Assembly: GCA_022393335.1 (NCBI GenBank)
Contig: JAJEKB010020276.1
Span: 428,341-492,340, forward strand
DNA length: 64,000 nt
From: Macrotrachela quadricornifera
Lineage: Eukaryota; Rotifera; Eurotatoria; Philodinida; Philodinidae
Reading direction: 5' to 3'
Positions within the stretch are counted from its first letter, which is position 1. Each line of letters starts with the position of its first letter. Positions 24,801 to 37,002 of the stretch are shown here, piece by piece. The notes under the pieces are model-generated. The model ran no database searches. It saw only the letters and a program-made list of their open reading frames with translations, and was not told the DNA's origin. A program made the position numbers and the translations under genes.

Positions 24801-26303
24801 TTCATTTATTATATAACATATATTCAAAAAAATTTTAATTCACTGTTCTATCTGGTATGTATTACCTTAGATTTTCTTTCTTATCTTATCAATATTTTCT
24901 TCACACTAACTTTCACTTAATAATATTCTTAACTATAAGTGAGTCAGTTTAATAAAAATTCTCTCTCATTCTTTCATTTATCTTTATATTGCTACTTAGA
25001 TTTGTTTATTCCATTTTGATGACAAAAGCATTTATCCACAAAATACTACAGTGAAATAACTCAAATAAATTAGAATCGTGATCGGAATTACTGGGTAATG
25101 TCTATAGCTTTCAGGGTTTAGTATTAAAAGTATTAGTAAGATATAACTGTCACTGATGAATAAGAATTTTCATCAAACATGGATGAGTAAAACATCACTA
25201 ATTGAAGAGCGTAGATAAGTCATGTAATTGCATTTTCGTCTGATAAATCGGTGAGTCAATGTATGAATGTCAATATCAGAATAGTCTCTTTCTCGTAGAG
25301 AAGAGTCTAGCAAAAATAAGATGAAAATAAAAGGGATATTTGTCCATAAAACTTGACCAAAAGGTAATCGAGGGTGAGAAATTCGAATATGGAGTTACTT
25401 TCAATTAATCGTTAATTATTAATTTTTTTCGATAAAACTTCAATAAAGGGTAGTCGGAGATAAGAAGTTCGAATTTGATGTTAGCTATCATTAATTAATT
25501 GTTAATTAATAAAAATAAATAGTTTGTTCAAAGTTCCGAAACATCATCTCCACAAGAAAGAGTTGAGTGAGTCTTCCGACGAGCGTTACTCGTTCTTAGT
25601 TTTTTTATTTTGTTGTCATAATAGCAAAGATAATCTTTTTCAATAAAATAAAACGTCAAATAAATTTTATTCAAAAACTACTGCTTGATTATTCATATTC
25701 AGTCATTAACTAGCCGATTAATTTATTACTTGATCATAAACTGTGGTAAATACTTTGACAATCGTCACAAACAGCTAAGGTAACGATTTATCATGAATGT
25801 GATATACAGATTCAATTTATGACTTTCTTTGATGTTTTATGGGTATTTTGCAATGATAAACTGACATTTTTTTTGTATAATGCAATGTAATTTCTCAAAA
25901 TAAAAACAGTAGAAAATCGATAATATTAATTAATTAATGCATGATCTTCGAAAAGGAGAGATGAACTTTTATTGAACAATGGTTTTGTTTTAAGCATTAT
26001 ATCGTCTATATGGAGGAAGAAATGTTAAATTATAAGTTTATAGTCACATTTTAATTCCGTAGAAATTGCGTGGTACAGCTTTTTATTAATCGATATTATA
26101 TAGGATTTATTATTAATGTTTTGAATATTAAATAGTATGAGTTGTAGCTATTCTTCACGAGTTTTAATACGTTAGATGAAGCAAAAATAAGCTAGTCGCA
26201 TGTTAAATACATTAGATGGCGATTCATATAAACGAGATATATATATATTGAAAAATGTATGAAAAAAGTATTTTAGTTTTGGTAAAATAATTTTAGAAAT
26301 AAA
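21803..26303. other. 4.5-kb region without a recognisable gene
   Basis: The open frames here (60-93 codons, both strands, overlapping) show no coding-like codon pattern, no domain and no consistent splice context. An imperfect tandem duplication at 25346-25512 is listed separately. Confidence 0.5.
25346..25512. repeat. Imperfect tandem duplication, unit about 87 bp
   Basis: Copy 1 (25346-25422) and copy 2 (25433-25512) share the order ATAAAACTT, GGTARTCG, GARAAGTTCGAAT, GTTA, TTAATTRTTAATTA. Identity is roughly 75% by eye. Non-coding. Confidence 0.5.
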
Positions 26304-26799
26304 ATGGAAATAAATATTATTTTTTTGGATATTGATGGAGTATTATGTTTAAAGAGAGAAATTGATAAACAATGTTTACAAAATTTGAAGACTATTGTCG
26401 ATGTTACATCTGCACGAATCGTTTTAACTTCTTCTTGGAGGTTATTTTTAAGATTTTATTATTTCAGTTTTCTATATCGAATTTATATATTCATTTAGAT
26501 TTTTTCCAAAATCAAGAGCAAAAATTGAATCATCATTTAAAGAAATTGGAATTGATGGATTATTAGGATGGACTGGTTCTCAAGGTAAATCAAGAGTAGA
26601 TGAAATATATAATTGGATGAAAAATTTTGATAATAAAACAATTGATGAAGATATTATTATTAAAAAATGGATTGCTATTGATGATATGGATTTATTTACA
26701 TTAGATAATAAACGAATGCAAGATCATTTTATATTAACTACATTATTACATGGAATCACAGATGACACAGTCAAACAAGCGATTATATTACTTTCTTGA
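26304..26799 (+). CDS. Small HAD-superfamily protein (HAD domain of RNA-repair 'Swiss Army Knife' type)
   Basis: Two exons, 26304-26440 and 26499-26799, join across a 58-bp GT-AG intron with phase kept (TGG AG/A TTT), giving 145 aa. The N-terminus has the HAD nucleophile motif IIFLDIDGVL (D8 and D10). This is followed by motif II LTSSWR (about 41-46) and the acidic motif IAIDDMDL (about 111-118), with G(I)TDDTVKQAI at the C-terminus. There is no cap domain. The short length, SSWR and GKSRVDEIYNWM resemble the HAD domains found in bacterial RNA-repair fusions and as stand-alone proteins. A phosphatase or nucleotide-processing role is inferred; the substrate is unknown. The patchy bacterial-type distribution of this family suggests old horizontal transfer followed by intron gain, which is inference. 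Confidence 0.8.
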
Positions 26800-27506
26800 T
26801 ATTGTTAAATATAACTGAAATATTTTCCTAATAAAAAAAAGACCATTATTTCTCTTCTAATAACAAGAATAGTATCGAATACACTACCGATAAATACTCT
26901 TCCTATGTACTACGATAGATATCTATAAGGATTTTTCACTTGTCACGGACTCTAAACAATGATGCAAGATGAGTCCAGAGCATTTTTATAAACTATCACC
27001 CTTCTATTTATACTCCTTATATACAAGGGACACTACAACATTTTTTTTCGCCTGGCTCTTCTAAAACTAACAGTTTGAGTTTAAATATTCTGTTATAATG
27101 TTTAGATATATCTTGGATTACATGCAAAGTGTTAGACTTCTATGTCTTGTATTTTGCTGTAGTCCGCTGTTAGTTTTCTGTTAGTTGCACACAACTTGCT
27201 AATGGATGACTCATCATATATAGGAGTATTTTGCATTTTATTTTTTCATTTCAAAATACATCAGAAGATGCAACGTGAAAAGCTCTACAAGTTGCCAACA
27301 ACGGCTTTATTTTAATTATTTCCTTTTTCTTTTGAAAATAAAAATAAAATTTTCTAAACAATTTATCACAGTATCAAGAATTGATTGCTCCAATTACTGT
27401 TTATTTTGAAGGAAAAAATATACACATTCAACATAAGATTTATTTTGTAGATTATGGAGTGTTTTATGCTGTACCTTTTCTTATATTGTATTTTTTTTTC
27501 AATCGA
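26800..27506. other. Intergenic with degenerate repeat motifs
   Basis: Contains diverged copies of the GATGCARCGTGAAAAGCTCTACA module (near 27265 and inverted near 27455), so it is probably an old relative of the elements at 21.2, 47.6 and 52.9 kb. Boundaries are not resolvable. Confidence 0.4.
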
Positions 27507-27614
27507 CCCATGTCGCAGTTATGCGCAACTGCGACGCAGCGCTCGCAGCTATGGTGAAATGACGAGATTACATTCGCTGCGACGCAGTCATCGTAGTTCG
27601 TACTGACGCATGGG
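27507..27614. repeat. 108-bp GC-rich inverted-repeat element
   Basis: Starts CCCATGTCGCAG and ends GACGCATGGG; both arms carry CTGCGACGCAGCG. It is the most GC-rich stretch in its neighbourhood. No target duplication is evident. Confidence 0.5.
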
Positions 27615-28532
27615 AATGTAAAAGAAGGTGTCGCAAACACTCCAGCTCATTTTAAATTTTTACAGTGAGTAAGACATTTCATTTATTTTTCTAAAAAATA
27701 AAGGTAAGTGTCAGGATGCGCTAATTAATCAATAAACTATTAATTTATTATTGTTTGAGAGTTTAAGTAATTATTATTTAACTATTAGATTAATCATTTA
27801 TTAATTAGCTACTCAACGGTTAATTAATTATTAATGAAATGTATATTTATTTTGTAAATACATGATTAAATAATTAATAATCAGTTACTGACTCACGATT
27901 CATCGCTGGTTATCACTGAAAGTCAATGAGTCACCTCTATGAATGACTGATTAACAATGATAACATATGATGATCGATAAGCATAGAACATGCTGAGATT
28001 GTCTGGACTTAATCCCTTGCAAGTGCGATGTCGGCAAATTTTTCTGGAAAAATGAATTTCTAATGTCTAGTAATGTGGTATAGAAATGTGATGTAACATT
28101 AGACTCCCGATCTTCAATGCATCTTGTGATCACTATAGAACAATAAAATAGCATGAATCAGATACGTGAATATTTTTAGTAGATGGTCTGTTAAATATAA
28201 ATATGCAATGATCATCATTAAAAAGCCGTTGAGAAAATCTAGAAAATGAAGAAGCTAGAGAGCTGTGCGATTTTCATCAGTCGCAAGAGGCGATATTAAG
28301 ACATCTTTTTCTTTAATACTGAGTAAGACGAAGTCATTTTAAATTCTATAATTTCTAGAAAACATTGCAAAATAAGTATGAAACCGATCGATTATTTCAA
28401 TGAAGTTTTGGTTTTGCTATATGATTTAGATATAGGGACATTAGGTCTATAGTTTCAGATATGAAATATTTTCTATTTACTTCGCCAAAAAGTATGAATT
28501 TTTCTTAGTTTTTCAGTAGATTTTGTGAGTTC

Positions 28533-29296
28533 TAACGGGTGGATCGAAAGTTTTCGCACAAAATGTTTGCTCATTTGAAAATATTTCAGACGAGTCGAAA
28601 TCTATGGATTAGAACCAGAATTTTGTGCTCTTTCTGAATTTGGCCTTATGAATTTTGTATCTATTTTTGTTCAGGAGCAGGGAAGAAATCTTTGAAAGGC
28701 CTGAAAAACTTGTTTGGACGGAAAATTTTTTCGCACTTCTTTATATTTTAACTATTGCGATTCGAAACTAAAAATTGGAGCCTTTATTACTCTATAAGCT
28801 GGTAGAACAAAATCTGTCCTACAAAATGTACTATTTGAATCTTTTTTTATCTTTACGCAAGACATCTCAATTTTCGTTTTTCCTATACCCTTACTTATGA
28901 GAAAGTGACTTTTTGACCAAAAGACGTTTTTCGCAAATAGAAGCTCTTGACAAAATATATATAACTTCACTTGTGTAAAAGCTACAACTTAATTCAATAT
29001 CACATTTTGTAAATAAGTGTCCGCTCTACAAAACTATCGTGTCCGAGAACTTCTAGCATCTTCGTAAAGGGACATATATTGGCTAGGAAAAATCTGTTTT
29101 TTATGTATCGTCCAAATTAATTTTTAAGGTCTTTCAAAGATTTCTTCACTGCTCCTGAACAAAAGTAGATACAAAATTTATAAGGCCATATTCAGAAAGA
29201 GCACAAAATTTTGGTTCTAATCCATAGGTGTCGACTCGTCTGAAATATTTTCAAATGAGCAAATATTTTGTGCGAAAATTTTCGATCCACCCGTTA
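28533..29296. repeat. Foldback element of about 760 bp
   Basis: TAACGGGTGGATCGAAAG at 28533 is repeated inverted, ending at 29296. Arms of about 185 bp match at more than 90% by eye, through GACGAGTCG, GGATTAGAACCA, TTGTTCAGGAGCAG and GAAGAAATCTTTGAAAG. The centre (28720-29105) is unpaired and non-coding. Weaker outer similarity (GCTAGAGAGCTG at 28252, inverted near 29440) suggests the element may extend to about 28250-29460. Confidence 0.75.
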
Positions 29297-31765
29297 GCAG
29301 AAGTTCTGTTTCAAAGACAGATTATTTTTGAATATATTTTCGTTGTTTCATAAAAATGGTTAACTTTAAAATGAGTTTTTCTTATACATTATCGAGCACA
29401 AAGATGTTCTATTATATGTTCTGTTTACTGGTTAAAACTGCAGCTCTCTAGCTCTTTTCGTTCTCGAGCTATTGCAAAAATACCTAAGTCCATTTTTTTT
29501 GGACAGACATTAGTTGGTTAATTATATACAATCGTGGTGGCTATGAATAATGTTTATAAATTTTTTATATAGTTAGTAGAATCGTCGTCATTAGATGACC
29601 ATTTATAGTATACCGTGTTACAGCCAGACATAGATGAAATTAGTTTTCTAGATTCTATCCTTTTAGTGTAGGGAATATTCTTTTTCGCAGACCTCGTTTT
29701 ACTCTTGAGACAAATTTTTTTTTTATTCTTTATTATTGTCAAAAGTGATTGTAAACTATTATTTCTGTATTTGTTTCTTTCAACACTCGCAACATGTATC
29801 ATATTCCTACACGACAACTAAAGTTAAAAATGAACTATTCCTTTTATTAATATGATAACACTCGTACTTAAAACGAAAATATCACTATCTTCCAGGGTAT
29901 TAATAAAGATAAAATAATAATACACGTAGCCATGCCGATGATTCTTGCATTCTTTCTTTATTGTATATTATATGTGAAACGGCTCTTCGCGTAATGGTAT
30001 ATGTTTAAGGTATGTTTCGCTTTGTGTTGTTCTTGTACTTATAATGAGTCGGACGCTTTTTATATTCATGTGTCCTTAGTTTTTGAAAGTTTTGCGATTA
30101 AATAAATTGTAGATTGTCAAATAATTTAATTAAGTACTAGAAAATCTTTCGTCCTGAAATTCGAAATACTAAAACTATGTCGCATGTGTCGTACTTTAAA
30201 TACAATTTCTCCAATGAATCTGTGCGAATCACATGCGATACAATTAGAAAATATGGTACGAATCCGTTTTTTGATACATGAATTATTTTTTTTGTGAAAA
30301 TTCGAATAAATAGTACCTATTTGTGAAGTGTAAGAGATCGATCTAGTGAAATATATTATCTTCATCTTTATCTTTTCATTATTAGTGTTCTAATCCTAAA
30401 TAGAAAACATACAGAATGATGAAGATTTTGATAAGACAATATCGACATTTTGTTAAGATCTTTGCAGATTTTTTTGGTGTGAGTTCCAAGTTTGATCTTT
30501 GACAATCTATCAAAATGTATGATTGATCTAGTTCAGTATCTTAAGAAAAATAGACACCGTTAAAGTTATATCTGATACCATGGTAAACATCTAAAGATCA
30601 ATACTCTATATGTTCATATATCTTGCTTTTTGTGACTACATGTTTTTATTCAAATTCGTCGTTGTCTCCCAGAAATATGTTGAATCTCGATAGGATCCTT
30701 GTCGAAACTTTTATTGGTTAAGCTTGAGACGATCATACACTTTTCCTGAAAAAATATCGATTTTACCACAAATTTCAATATATAAGGCATGTTTCCACAT
30801 CAATACGACATTGATTTTACTATTTATAATTCATTATTTTAAGCTTTCATCTTTCATTTTCTGTTCTTTTTTACTTCACACTGAAGCTTTTTTTTTTGTT
30901 ATCAAAAAATTTTTTTTCTTTTATCAATCTCAATATTGTGGACGTAAATAGAAGCAGTAATATGAACCTTAAAACTTGAATTCAAGCATTTAATTATTCA
31001 TTTATTACATAAGTAACCATTGTTAACAGTTGATTTATTTGATCCCAGACTAACGGAATCGCATTACGATCATAGTCACATGTATATGTAAAGGAAAATT
31101 TATCTGTGTTTGTCTGTCTATGACATGACCTGATTATACAGACCAACTGCTAACTATAAATTCAACGACCATGGAGAACGCTATAAGTATCACATAACTA
31201 CTACAATTTACATTAATCGATAGATAGTAATTTAAAATGACGAGTATTCTTAAGTTATTTAATTATATTGGGTCATTACTCGATGTTGTATACTAGGAAA
31301 GAGATTTATTAAAAAATAAAAATTTGATAAGTAAATATGAACATATGACATTATAAAAAAAACAATGATCATATTCTTCATAAATGTGATATAAGCTCGT
31401 TTTGAGATCAACCTGTAATGTTCATCATTAATATTACATCATGTAAAGAATATGATTTCTGTTTATTAATTTGTGGTTAGTTGGGCCATAGTTACCATAT
31501 GACCACCATGTTTTAGACAAATAGATATAGATGAATTTTCGTTTTTGGACTCAATTCTTTCAGTCTATAAAATGTTACAAGTTCAAATATTCAATTATTT
31601 GCACGCTGTGTGCATGTTTCGTCTTCGTCCTCATGCAAGTCTTTGCGTAGTGTCACTATTTTCTATATATCCCATGCAGATCTTGAGAATGTTTGTATTC
31701 GACCCTCATCCTCTGCGTAAATAATTACTGAAATTTAATTTTTGAATTTGACATATATAAATAGG
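29297..31765. other. 2.4-kb intergenic, nothing recognised
   Basis: No coding-like frame of note until just before 31766, where an acceptor-like TATAAATAG precedes the next gene. An exon around 31680-31708 with a donor at CTGC/GTAAAT is possible, but its phase does not fit the downstream frame. Confidence 0.4.
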
Positions 31766-32660
31766 TGCTGCGGTGTGTACTACAACAACATGCCAAGAGG
31801 CACTGTTCGTAAAACGTTTGATCCTAGGTGGAAATGTGGGTGGTTTCCAGAATGCAATGCTTCTTGTCGGCAACCATGCCGTGATCGTAATCACACACGT
31901 GGAAAGTGCGCTGCGTATGGTCTACATGAACTTGAAGACTGTGTTCACGGTAAATGGGGATTCTACTACAGTCCAAATGGTGGTATTCGATCTTGGGGTG
32001 GCATTCATCAACATAATCCTAGTGGATGTGCCAAAGTTTATTTGCTCATCTACAATTTGGATAAACGGGAACTTCTTTTCGAGTTGAGCAAAACAAATGA
32101 ATACAATCTGCCATCTTATCGGCGTCTTACATCCCGAAGATCTTCATGAAGTCGCTACGAGATTTCTTGCTACTCTATTCTTGGCTACGAACCAAACATT
32201 TTCGTATCCGTACATACCTCATCGTTTCATCTTTTCAGATGCATCAGTGATCTATCCGGTCTGTTTTAAAAATGAACATGCATCACAAATTCGTCTAGAA
32301 AATGGACGAACGTGGTTTGATCTGCAAGATATCGAACGAGTTATGAAAGATGTTACTGTCGAATGGGCATTGAAAAAGGACAATCAAAGTTATGGATACG
32401 AGGTACAGAAAAATGAGGCACAATTGGGATATCGATCTGTATTTCCATTGGCTGCACTCGTTCTGCGTTGGCTTTTTGACAATCGAAATATCGAAGCAAC
32501 GACAACTTCTACAGCAAGTTCTCGTCGAACCTCTCTCGCTTCCATACCAATCTCAAACTCTGCTTCGGGTTATGCCACGGCCACATCATCCATATCTTCT
32601 TTCTCTACCTTCGATGAAATTGACAATTACATTAGTTTTGAAGAGTTTCTCGGACTTTAA
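31766..32660 (+). CDS. Cys-rich protein of unknown function, apparently frameshifted
   Basis: Two frames with good coding codon use follow each other. The first (from 31766, first ATG 31790, stop at 32147-32149) is Cys-, Gly- and Trp-rich in its first half (CGWFPECNASCRQPCRDR, GKCAAYG, DCVHGKWGFYYS). The second (open from 32088, ATG 32097, stop at 32658-32660) continues in the +1 frame for 187 aa. It has a helical middle part, a Ser/Thr-rich segment (about 135-170 of that frame) and an acidic end DEIDNYISFEEFLGL. The 62-bp overlap contains an A-rich run (GCAAAACAAATG), so a single-base indel, real or from sequencing, would explain the split. Otherwise there are two overlapping genes. The first exon is probably missing upstream. 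No family recognised. Confidence 0.55.
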
Positions 32661-33109
32661 GAGAGAAAGCAAGATTATGTGATTTATTAATTAAGATAAT
32701 TAACGATTGTAACAAAGACGTTGTTAGAGTTCTGTTTCTCGCTTTTTCTAGTATGTAGAAGTATATTCTATTTTAGTGCGTGATGTTACCGCACTCGATC
32801 TTTATTATGTTTTTCTTTCAAGAAAAACAAAGAACAACACACACTAACTGAGGAATGGCTGCAAACGTATACATATATACTTAGATAACTGAAAAAAGAA
32901 TGAGAAATATGAAGATGAGAAAGAAATAAAAATAGTGAAATAGAAGGATATGTATGAGTGCGACTGATACATAAACATCGGTTTCGTAGAGATCGTAAAA
33001 TTAAAATAAAAATTTCGATCTGGCGCATTTGACGTTAGTGATGGATAGGAATGAAACTGATGTTCAAATGGAGACGAGTGCGAAATTAGATCTTGTTGCT
33101 TGTACTTAC
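32661..33109. other. Convergent intergenic
   Basis: 3' flanks of the plus-strand gene to the left and the minus-strand exons to the right; nothing else seen. Confidence 0.3.
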
Positions 33110-33774
33110 TTCTGCATCATCATTCAACATGAAAATCGTCTGACTAACGAGCCACATTCCATTCAGTAGAATTACATTTGCCGCCATAATGAAACCATGT
33201 TGATCCATCCGTAACCAACTTTCTTCACTACATCGAATGCCCAGCCATATTTGTGTTTAGTATAATAATAAAAACTGGTATTTGAAGCCACATATTAATA
33301 AAATCTATCAAAGCTAAATTTGTTCCTGAATATCAAAATGACTTCTTTAAACTAACATTCGGCAAATGATGGCAGAGAGAGAGAGATTTCTAAACTCATA
33401 TTTCTTGAATGTCGAGCTAATTAAGATAATGTTTAATAGATCAGAAGCAGACAGATCAAGTGTAGAAATTATATTATTCTCATAGAGAAATATAAATAAT
33501 TGTGTCTTCCTTTCCGAATTAAGTTCCCTTAAATCTGAAAATATTTTACTACGTATTCAATAAAATTTTGTTCGATTGTCACAAAATGTCTGATTTAGAT
33601 ATTTCAATTTATAGACAATTTTAGAAATGTGTTTAATATAGCTACCATAAACCTGCTGAAAATGTAAATCATCAGCTTGTCGTTGATCTTGTTGACGGTA
33701 TCTTTCACCAATACGACACTGTTGTATAGTCAAAACAACGGTGAAAATACCAATTATGAGTGAGACAAGTGTAC
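33110..33774 (-). CDS. Exons of a bdelloid-type membrane protein (incomplete model)
   Basis: Exon 33774-33653 is bounded by a good acceptor (CCTTGCAG) and donor (CAGCAG/GTTTAT). It encodes one transmembrane segment followed by a Gln/Arg-rich polar stretch: TLVSLIIGIFTVVLTIQQ then CRIGERYRQQDQRQADDLHF. This pattern is familiar from bdelloid single-pass proteins with QR-rich linkers. Exon near 33240-33110 encodes CSEESWLRMDQHGFIMAANV continuing in a hydrophobic segment, and ends at a donor (GCAGAA/GTAAGT at 33109). The first and last exons and the link between the two could not be resolved, so this may be one gene, two, or a remnant. The function is unknown. Confidence 0.4.
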
Positions 33775-34745
33775 CTGCAAGGACATTTGTCTATGTCAAG
33801 CGATGCATTTCACATTTTGATTGTTTTTCGTATAAGTAAGAGAGGAGCGACATATCGTTTAGCGCAAGACGAGAGTGTACGAGGATACGTTAGAATGAGC
33901 ACGTCGTTATGAGTTTAAAATATACATGAAACAGAAAGGAAAATATGTGTTTCAACGCTACTGTTCTTAAGTGAGTTCGAAAGCTGTCTGTGTTTTTTTC
34001 AACCCATAGGAAGTGGAAATTAAACAAATTCATAATAGAAATTATTTTTGACCTACAATTAGATTTCGGATAAATGTCGTCGAATTATATTTATGAAATA
34101 ATTTTTGATACATTAACACAGGTGAAGACTCGTTAATAACGCCCCTTTAAGTGAAAGTGCATTTAAACGGATTAAATGTGATTTTGAGCACTCTAACGAG
34201 TTCAAGTGCATTAAATATTGTCAATGCATATGAATGAGTTTTGTGCAAAAAAGTGACGTGTAATGCATTCTAACTGCACTTCAATATTCATAGAATCTAA
34301 ATCGAGTATCGTCTTACCGCATTTGATTGCTAACATTTTTTCGATAATAAATGTACTTGCGAGAGCTAGATAAATGTGTTTGAAGAATATGATGGATTGA
34401 GCATAAATCGACTAAATGTAACTAAGGGTACAAAGATTATTCCTATGTTTAAGTACAACTATAGTTCTCCTTTCTAACACGTCCTATGGTGTTTGTCTTT
34501 TCTTCTGCTTAATCGAGCAGAACATTGTTCAAAACAGATCGTTTTTGATTGTCAGATCATATTTGGTGAACAAAACGATGAACTGCAAATTTCAAAAGTA
34601 ATCTTGGTATCACGTATAAGATATTTATCAGTTGCCAGATGTTTTGTACATATTTTATTTGTTTGCCTCTTATTAAGAAATCTTTCGCAGTGATATATCG
34701 CTTTTTTAGAAAAATTAAATAAAAAGCTCGAAACTATGGTTCGTT
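33775..34745. other. Intergenic, nothing recognised
   Basis: May contain the 5' exon of the membrane protein to the left; no clear candidate. Confidence 0.3.
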
Positions 34746-35917
34746 TTAAGCACTATCTAGCTCAAGTTGATAAACCATTGGTTTTCCGCTAAAAAAATTG
34801 AGTAAATTATCAACACTTATTTGTGCCATTTGAAGACGTGCAGATAGATCAGCACCACCAATATGTGGCACTATAGTACAATTATCGAGTGTTAAAAGAG
34901 GATGATCTGTCGGCAATGGTTCAGGTACAGTAACATCCAAACCTATTTAAATAAATACAAATTTTCTATTATTATTTTAAAAAAATTGTTTACCTGCAGC
35001 TTGAATTTGACCATTTTTTAATGCATCATAAAGTGCATCATGATCTATAATACCTCCTCGTGCAATATTAACTAAAATAGCATCATTTTTCATTTGCTCA
35101 AAAGCTTTTCTATTAAACATATTTCGTGTTTCATCATTTAACGCGCATGCAATAATAACAAAATCAGATTGACGTAATAATTCTTCAAATGGAACAAATT
35201 GAAATAATCTTTTATCATTTTCGGAATCAAATTGTTTTTCATATCTACCACTATAAAGAATACGCTGAATAGAAAATGGTTGTAAACGACGTGCAATAGC
35301 TAAACCAATACGGCCTAAACCAACAATTCCAATGGTTGAATCAGCCAAAGATTTCCCAGACATCCACGCTATATCAGATGATGTACCCCATTCACCATTC
35401 TATGTGAAATCAATAATAAAAGGAAAAAATTATTTATTCTTCGACTACTGCCTTACTCTAGCAGCTCGTATTGCTTCACAGATTCTTCTTGACGTTACCA
35501 ATAACAATGTAACAGCTAAATCGGCTACTGCACCACTGATTATACCTAAAGAGTTCAAAATATGGCTTAACTATCAAATTTTCAGCTATGATAATTTCTT
35601 CTACCTGGTGCATATCCAATAGAAATACCACGTCTTTGACATTCCTTTACATCGATATGATTATATCCAACTGAAATTGTCGCTATCATTTTAAGTTTAT
35701 CTCCTGCTATCGATAGTAATTCTTTGTCAATTGCTATTTTTCCTGTAAGAAGCATTGCATCCGGTGCTTGAGCCCGAATACGAGATAAAATTTGTTCTTG
35801 AGATGTAGATGTTGGCGTGTCTTGATAATCAAGATCAAAAACAGACTCGAGTGCACGAATAAATTGTGGAGGTATTCGATTATTTATTAAAAGACGTGGA
35901 CGATTAATTGATGTCAT
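34746..35917 (-). CDS. GRHPR: Glyoxylate/hydroxypyruvate reductase (D-2-hydroxyacid dehydrogenase)
   Basis: Four exons (35917-35605, 35545-35457, 35399-34994, 34942-34746) join at GT-AG sites with phase kept, giving 334 aa, close to the 328 aa of animal GRHPR. It reduces glyoxylate to glycolate and hydroxypyruvate to D-glycerate with NAD(P)H, in cytosol. The N- and C-terminal segments form the substrate domain (ISVGYNHID at about 80-90). The nucleotide-binding domain holds GLGRIG (161-166). Catalytic Arg (R248 in NIARGG), Glu (E277 in VPEPLP) and His (H296 in PHIGG) are all present. The usual DVTTPEPLP reads DVTVPEPLP. Nothing suggests inactivation. Exact substrate preference within the family is inferred from the [15 protein letters not shown] signature. 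Confidence 0.93.
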
Positions 35918-37002
35918 TTTCTAAATATAAATAATTGTTTCTATTTTGGGAATATTTCCATACATAAAATTGTGTTTTCGTGTTTATGAACGACAAAAAG
36001 ACGCAAAAGTCAACACAATAAGAGAAACTATTATGCACTTGCAAGGATTTCAGCAGCATAATACAGAAAAAAAGGTATTTTTCAAAAACAAAAAGGATTT
36101 TGGTAGAAAATGTGGGAAAGACGGAACTTCTATCGAAGCACTGCTCATGAAAAGGGAAAACTGTAAAAATACGTCTAGTAATAAGAGATGATATTACAGC
36201 TCGAACAAAAAATTATTTCGATATTAAAACCACTTTTTTTTAATATTCGCGTCGATATTCTGATGGAAAGTTTTTCCTATTTGATGCTGGTCCCCATTAG
36301 AAGGCCATATGTTAAGTTTTGAAATGTGTTGTATGTCTTTTTTTCGCTTTCAATGCAACTATCGTTATCTATGTTTAAAAAAAAAGAAGAAGAAAAAGCC
36401 AGCATATAACTCACGAAATATCATTGAATTTCCAGAAAACAATGGCAAGCAAAGAATAGCTTTTTAATGATTCCAAAAGTCAAAATGAATAATCTATAGA
36501 TTGTAACCCACCCATATCAAACTATCATATCTACAACGCTTTTTTCTTGTTTTTTGTCCTTCGTAAAGAAAAACCAGTCGAGTTTCAATGCTTATCGTCG
36601 TATTATTCGAAAGAACAAACTGAAATATATGAAAACGTGGTGAAAGTCAAACATAAGATATTTTCTGTTTATAATGGTACGTTCTTATCATTGCAAAAGA
36701 ATTGCACTTTCAACAATAAGATAATCATTTGATTTTAGTGGTATCAAACTTGAAAGTTGAATTCGATGCTTCAATTATTCTAGTATTCCTAACATTAACA
36801 AGTTTCGATAGTATTAATTAGTAAAAAATAAAACAATGGGATGAATTCATGAGTATCCAATCACTTTTTGAAAAGTGTTTTTTTATTGAATTTTGTGCTG
36901 GTTGAACGAGTAATGGATGAAAAATATATTTGGTCGAAAATAATTTATGACTTATACATGAAATACTGAAGATGCATTCCATTGTTTAGAAACATCTACA
37001 AA
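35918..37002. other. Intergenic, nothing recognised
   Basis: Contains the promoter side of the reductase gene. A plus-strand frame at 35946-36191 is Lys-rich and lacks features; I regard it as chance. Confidence 0.4.

Noticed and set aside
31773..32087. 104-codon frame inside the Cys-rich gene
   Set aside because: Codon composition is that of a shifted frame. The overlapping frame beginning at 31766 is the coding one, although this shadow shares its phase with the downstream half.
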